Source: DASVTU01 sp036387415 (lineage in GTDB: Bacteria; Acidobacteriota; Blastocatellia; Pyrinomonadales; Pyrinomonadaceae). From it: a stretch of DNA of 64,000 nt. Both the position numbers and the translations under genes were made by a program. The notes below the pieces were generated by a model, which was given only the letters and a program-made list of their open reading frames with translations, had not been told where the DNA came from and did no database searches. The DNA lies in contig DASVTU010000039.1 of assembly GCA_036387415.1 (NCBI GenBank), positions 744,001-808,000 on the forward strand. The letters run 5' to 3'. This document shows, piece by piece, positions 62,717-64,000 of this stretch (position 1 is its first letter; each line of letters opens with the position of its first letter).

Positions 62717-62904
62717 ACAGGCAAGGTTTCCTGACTCCCGGCTCAAGCGCGTTGCTGGCGCGGCCTTCCCCGTCCACGATGCGGACGAGTGACCCTCGAA
62801 TACACGGCCAAAGCAACACAATCGCCGGTCTACAGTGGCGGGAACCGTGCGGGCTTTTCACCCGACTTCCCTTGTCGCCCTCGTCTTAAAGAGGGCTACC
62901 TGCG
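62717..62904 (-). promoter_or_regulatory. Cobalamin (B12) riboswitch
   Basis: Read on the minus strand, this has the class signatures: GGGAAGTCGGGTGAAAAGCC near the 5' side, CCCGCCACTGTAG in the core, and the B12 box GAGTCAGGAAACCTTGCC at the 3' side. Short complementary ends (CAGG/CCTG) could form P1. It lies upstream of btuB and should turn off uptake when adenosylcobalamin is bound. The downstream hairpin at 62454-62492 is a likely expression platform. Confidence 0.92.
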
Positions 62905-63416
62905 ACGGTCAACTTCCGTCCGCGCCGCCGCGCTTTGCAAGCGAAGCGGGAGCCGGACGGGTTGAAATAGCGAGACAAAAGTTTCTGTGTGCAAAGAACA
63001 AAGGTTGTCTGCCGCCACCACTAACGACGATGCATCCCCGCTTCGTCGCATTCGTCTCAATTTGTTGTCGTTGAGACGAACCGAATGTTTTCGACGGCGG
63101 CAAACCTTCAGGGCGCATAACCTAACACCCGCCAATAACAACGTCAAGTTCGCCGTCGGCGCGTTGTGCCGGATTTGCCGCGTCGTGACGGAGCGAGGCG
63201 AACCTTTGGTGCGATGTGCGGACGCCTCGAATCTACAATATTTTGGATGAGAGGCATGAAATTCTAAATTAACGCGCGCGTGTGGGCGGTAAAAGAGACG
63301 TTTTATGCCGGAAAATTCTTATTTTTACAAATGGCACTCATGTTGCGTCGAATTCGTCTTACCAGCGCGTGCTGTTGAGCCTTTGATGCTCAGATGTGAC
63401 TACCTCGCAAAAGTGT
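62905..63416. other. Intergenic region between divergent TonB receptor genes
   Basis: About 510 bases with no supported gene. Short frames here are not coding by composition. It must hold the promoter of the riboswitch leader on the minus strand and that of the next gene on the plus strand. The AT-rich part around 63300-63340 could be promoter sequence. Confidence 0.4.
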
Positions 63417-63438
63417 CCATCAGCGTGCACGTTGATGG
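63417..63438. promoter_or_regulatory. Palindrome upstream of the last gene, possible operator or leader hairpin
   Basis: CCATCAGCG and CGTTGATGG are complementary with one G-T pair around TGCA. It lies about 40 bases before ATG 63479. It could be an operator or a short leader hairpin; there is no further evidence. Confidence 0.4.
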
Positions 63439-63478
63439 GGCTTGCTGCCTCCCACCCCTTCTACCGAGGAACACCAGA

Positions 63479-64000
63479 ATGAATCAGACAAAACTTCGCT
63501 ACCCGAAAACGCATCGGCTCGCGACCATGCTGTTTGGATTATTGTTTGCATTTGGCCTCGCCACCGATTGCTTCGCCCAGGCCGGTTCGACCGGAGCCAT
63601 CACCGGAACCATTAAAGACCCCGCCGGAGCAGCCATTCCGGGCGCACAGATTGATATTGTCAACGAAGAGACGGGCGTCACCGAGCGCACCGCCAGAACC
63701 AACGAGGACGGTTCCTTCACCGTCAGCCAGTTGCCCATCAGCACCTACCGCATCACCGTCACCGCCCCCGGCTTCTCCAAGATTGAGGCTCCCGGCATCA
63801 AGGTCAACGTCACGGAAACGACCAACGTGAACCTGACGACCACGGTCGGGCAAGTCACCGAATCCGTCACCGTCACCGACGCAGCATCAACCGTGCAACT
63901 GACTTCAGCCGCCACGGGGCAGACGCTCGGCTCCGTCACCGTCGGCACGTTGCCGCTCGCGACGCGCAACATCCTCAACCTCCTGACGCTCTCGACCGGA
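63479..64000 (+). CDS. CarboxypepD_reg/TonB-receptor-type exported protein, cut by window end
   Basis: The first 174 codons are present and the frame is open to the end. The signal peptide is ATMLFGLLFAFGLATDCFAQ. A carboxypeptidase-regulatory-like domain follows (TGAITGTIKDPAGAAIPGAQ, VSQLPISTYRITVTAPGFS), then VTESVTVTDAASTVQLTSAA and LPLATRNILNLLTL. These are the start of the plug-like region typical of acidobacterial Oar/TonB-dependent proteins, which usually exceed 1000 residues. GAGGAA precedes the ATG. It is divergent from the B12 receptor. The substrate is unknown. Confidence 0.9.
   Translation, partial: MNQTKLRYPKTHRLATMLFGLLFAFGLATDCFAQAGSTGAITGTIKDPAGAAIPGAQIDIVNEETGVTERTARTNEDGSFTVSQLPISTYRITVTAPGFSKIEAPGIKVNVTETTNVNLTTTVGQVTESVTVTDAASTVQLTSAATGQTLGSVTVGTLPLATRNILNLLTLSTG

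Noticed and set aside
62835..63250. Small plus-strand frames over the riboswitch and the following gap
   Set aside because: They cross the riboswitch core and have no ribosome site or recognisable product.

Overview
This is a GC-rich, gene-dense chromosomal window. Its content points to an acidobacterium, most likely class Blastocatellia. The evidence is the three von Willebrand A proteins of the 'VWFA-related acidobacterial' type, a Ser/Thr kinase fused to a TolB-like domain and TPRs, a TolB-propeller/Calx-beta/DUF4214 secreted protein, and TonB receptors with an N-terminal carboxypeptidase-regulatory domain. This assignment is inferred from gene families and not from a marker gene. I found no rRNA, tRNA, CRISPR array or insertion sequence.

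Layout. 1-5116 (+): a VWFA protein cut by the window edge and a large hybrid histidine kinase. 5233-10128 (-): redox and housekeeping genes (GrdB-like protein, DUF4149, DUF309, rhodanese, a CXXC-less thioredoxin-reductase-like flavoprotein, a [2Fe-2S] protein). 10335-14091 (+): glutaredoxin-like protein, Ser/Thr kinase, PPP phosphatase. 14151-25932 (-): propeller protein, prenyl synthase, exonuclease VII genes xseB/xseA, VWFA proteins, a SAM-hydrolase-like protein and a toxin-antitoxin pair with a frameshifted toxin. 26251-27845 (+): M15 peptidase and a secreted protein. 27956-45575 (-): L,D-transpeptidase, second hybrid kinase, a 27-residue membrane protein, DUF445, amidase, then a sulfur/molybdoenzyme block made of a CstB-like persulfide dioxygenase-rhodanese, a TorD-like chaperone, a molybdopterin oxidoreductase and a fused FeS/NrfD membrane subunit. 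Divergent from that block, at 45971-46480 (+), is a rhodanese lipoprotein whose active-site loop has an in-frame UGA followed by a SECIS-like hairpin. This is a probable selenoprotein that ordinary gene calling truncates. 47705-55481 (+): amino-acid permease, CstA, membrane pyrophosphatase, BioY and YjbQ. 55531-62904 (-): a vitamin B12 acquisition locus (cobalamin riboswitch, TonB receptor, DUF5522, BtuF, BtuD, BtuC, PduO-type adenosyltransferase). 63479-end (+): a second CarboxypepD_reg/TonB-type protein cut by the window edge.

The most striking non-genic signal is a set of about 22 intergenic elements. Each is an imperfect inverted repeat whose arms are mostly tandem degenerate heptamers (AGTAGNC, GGYAAAA, AATCCGN, GGTCAGA and others). 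Different elements use different words but share the same architecture. In several places they run into genes, supplying C-terminal codons and stop codons, or the N-terminal codons of btuC.
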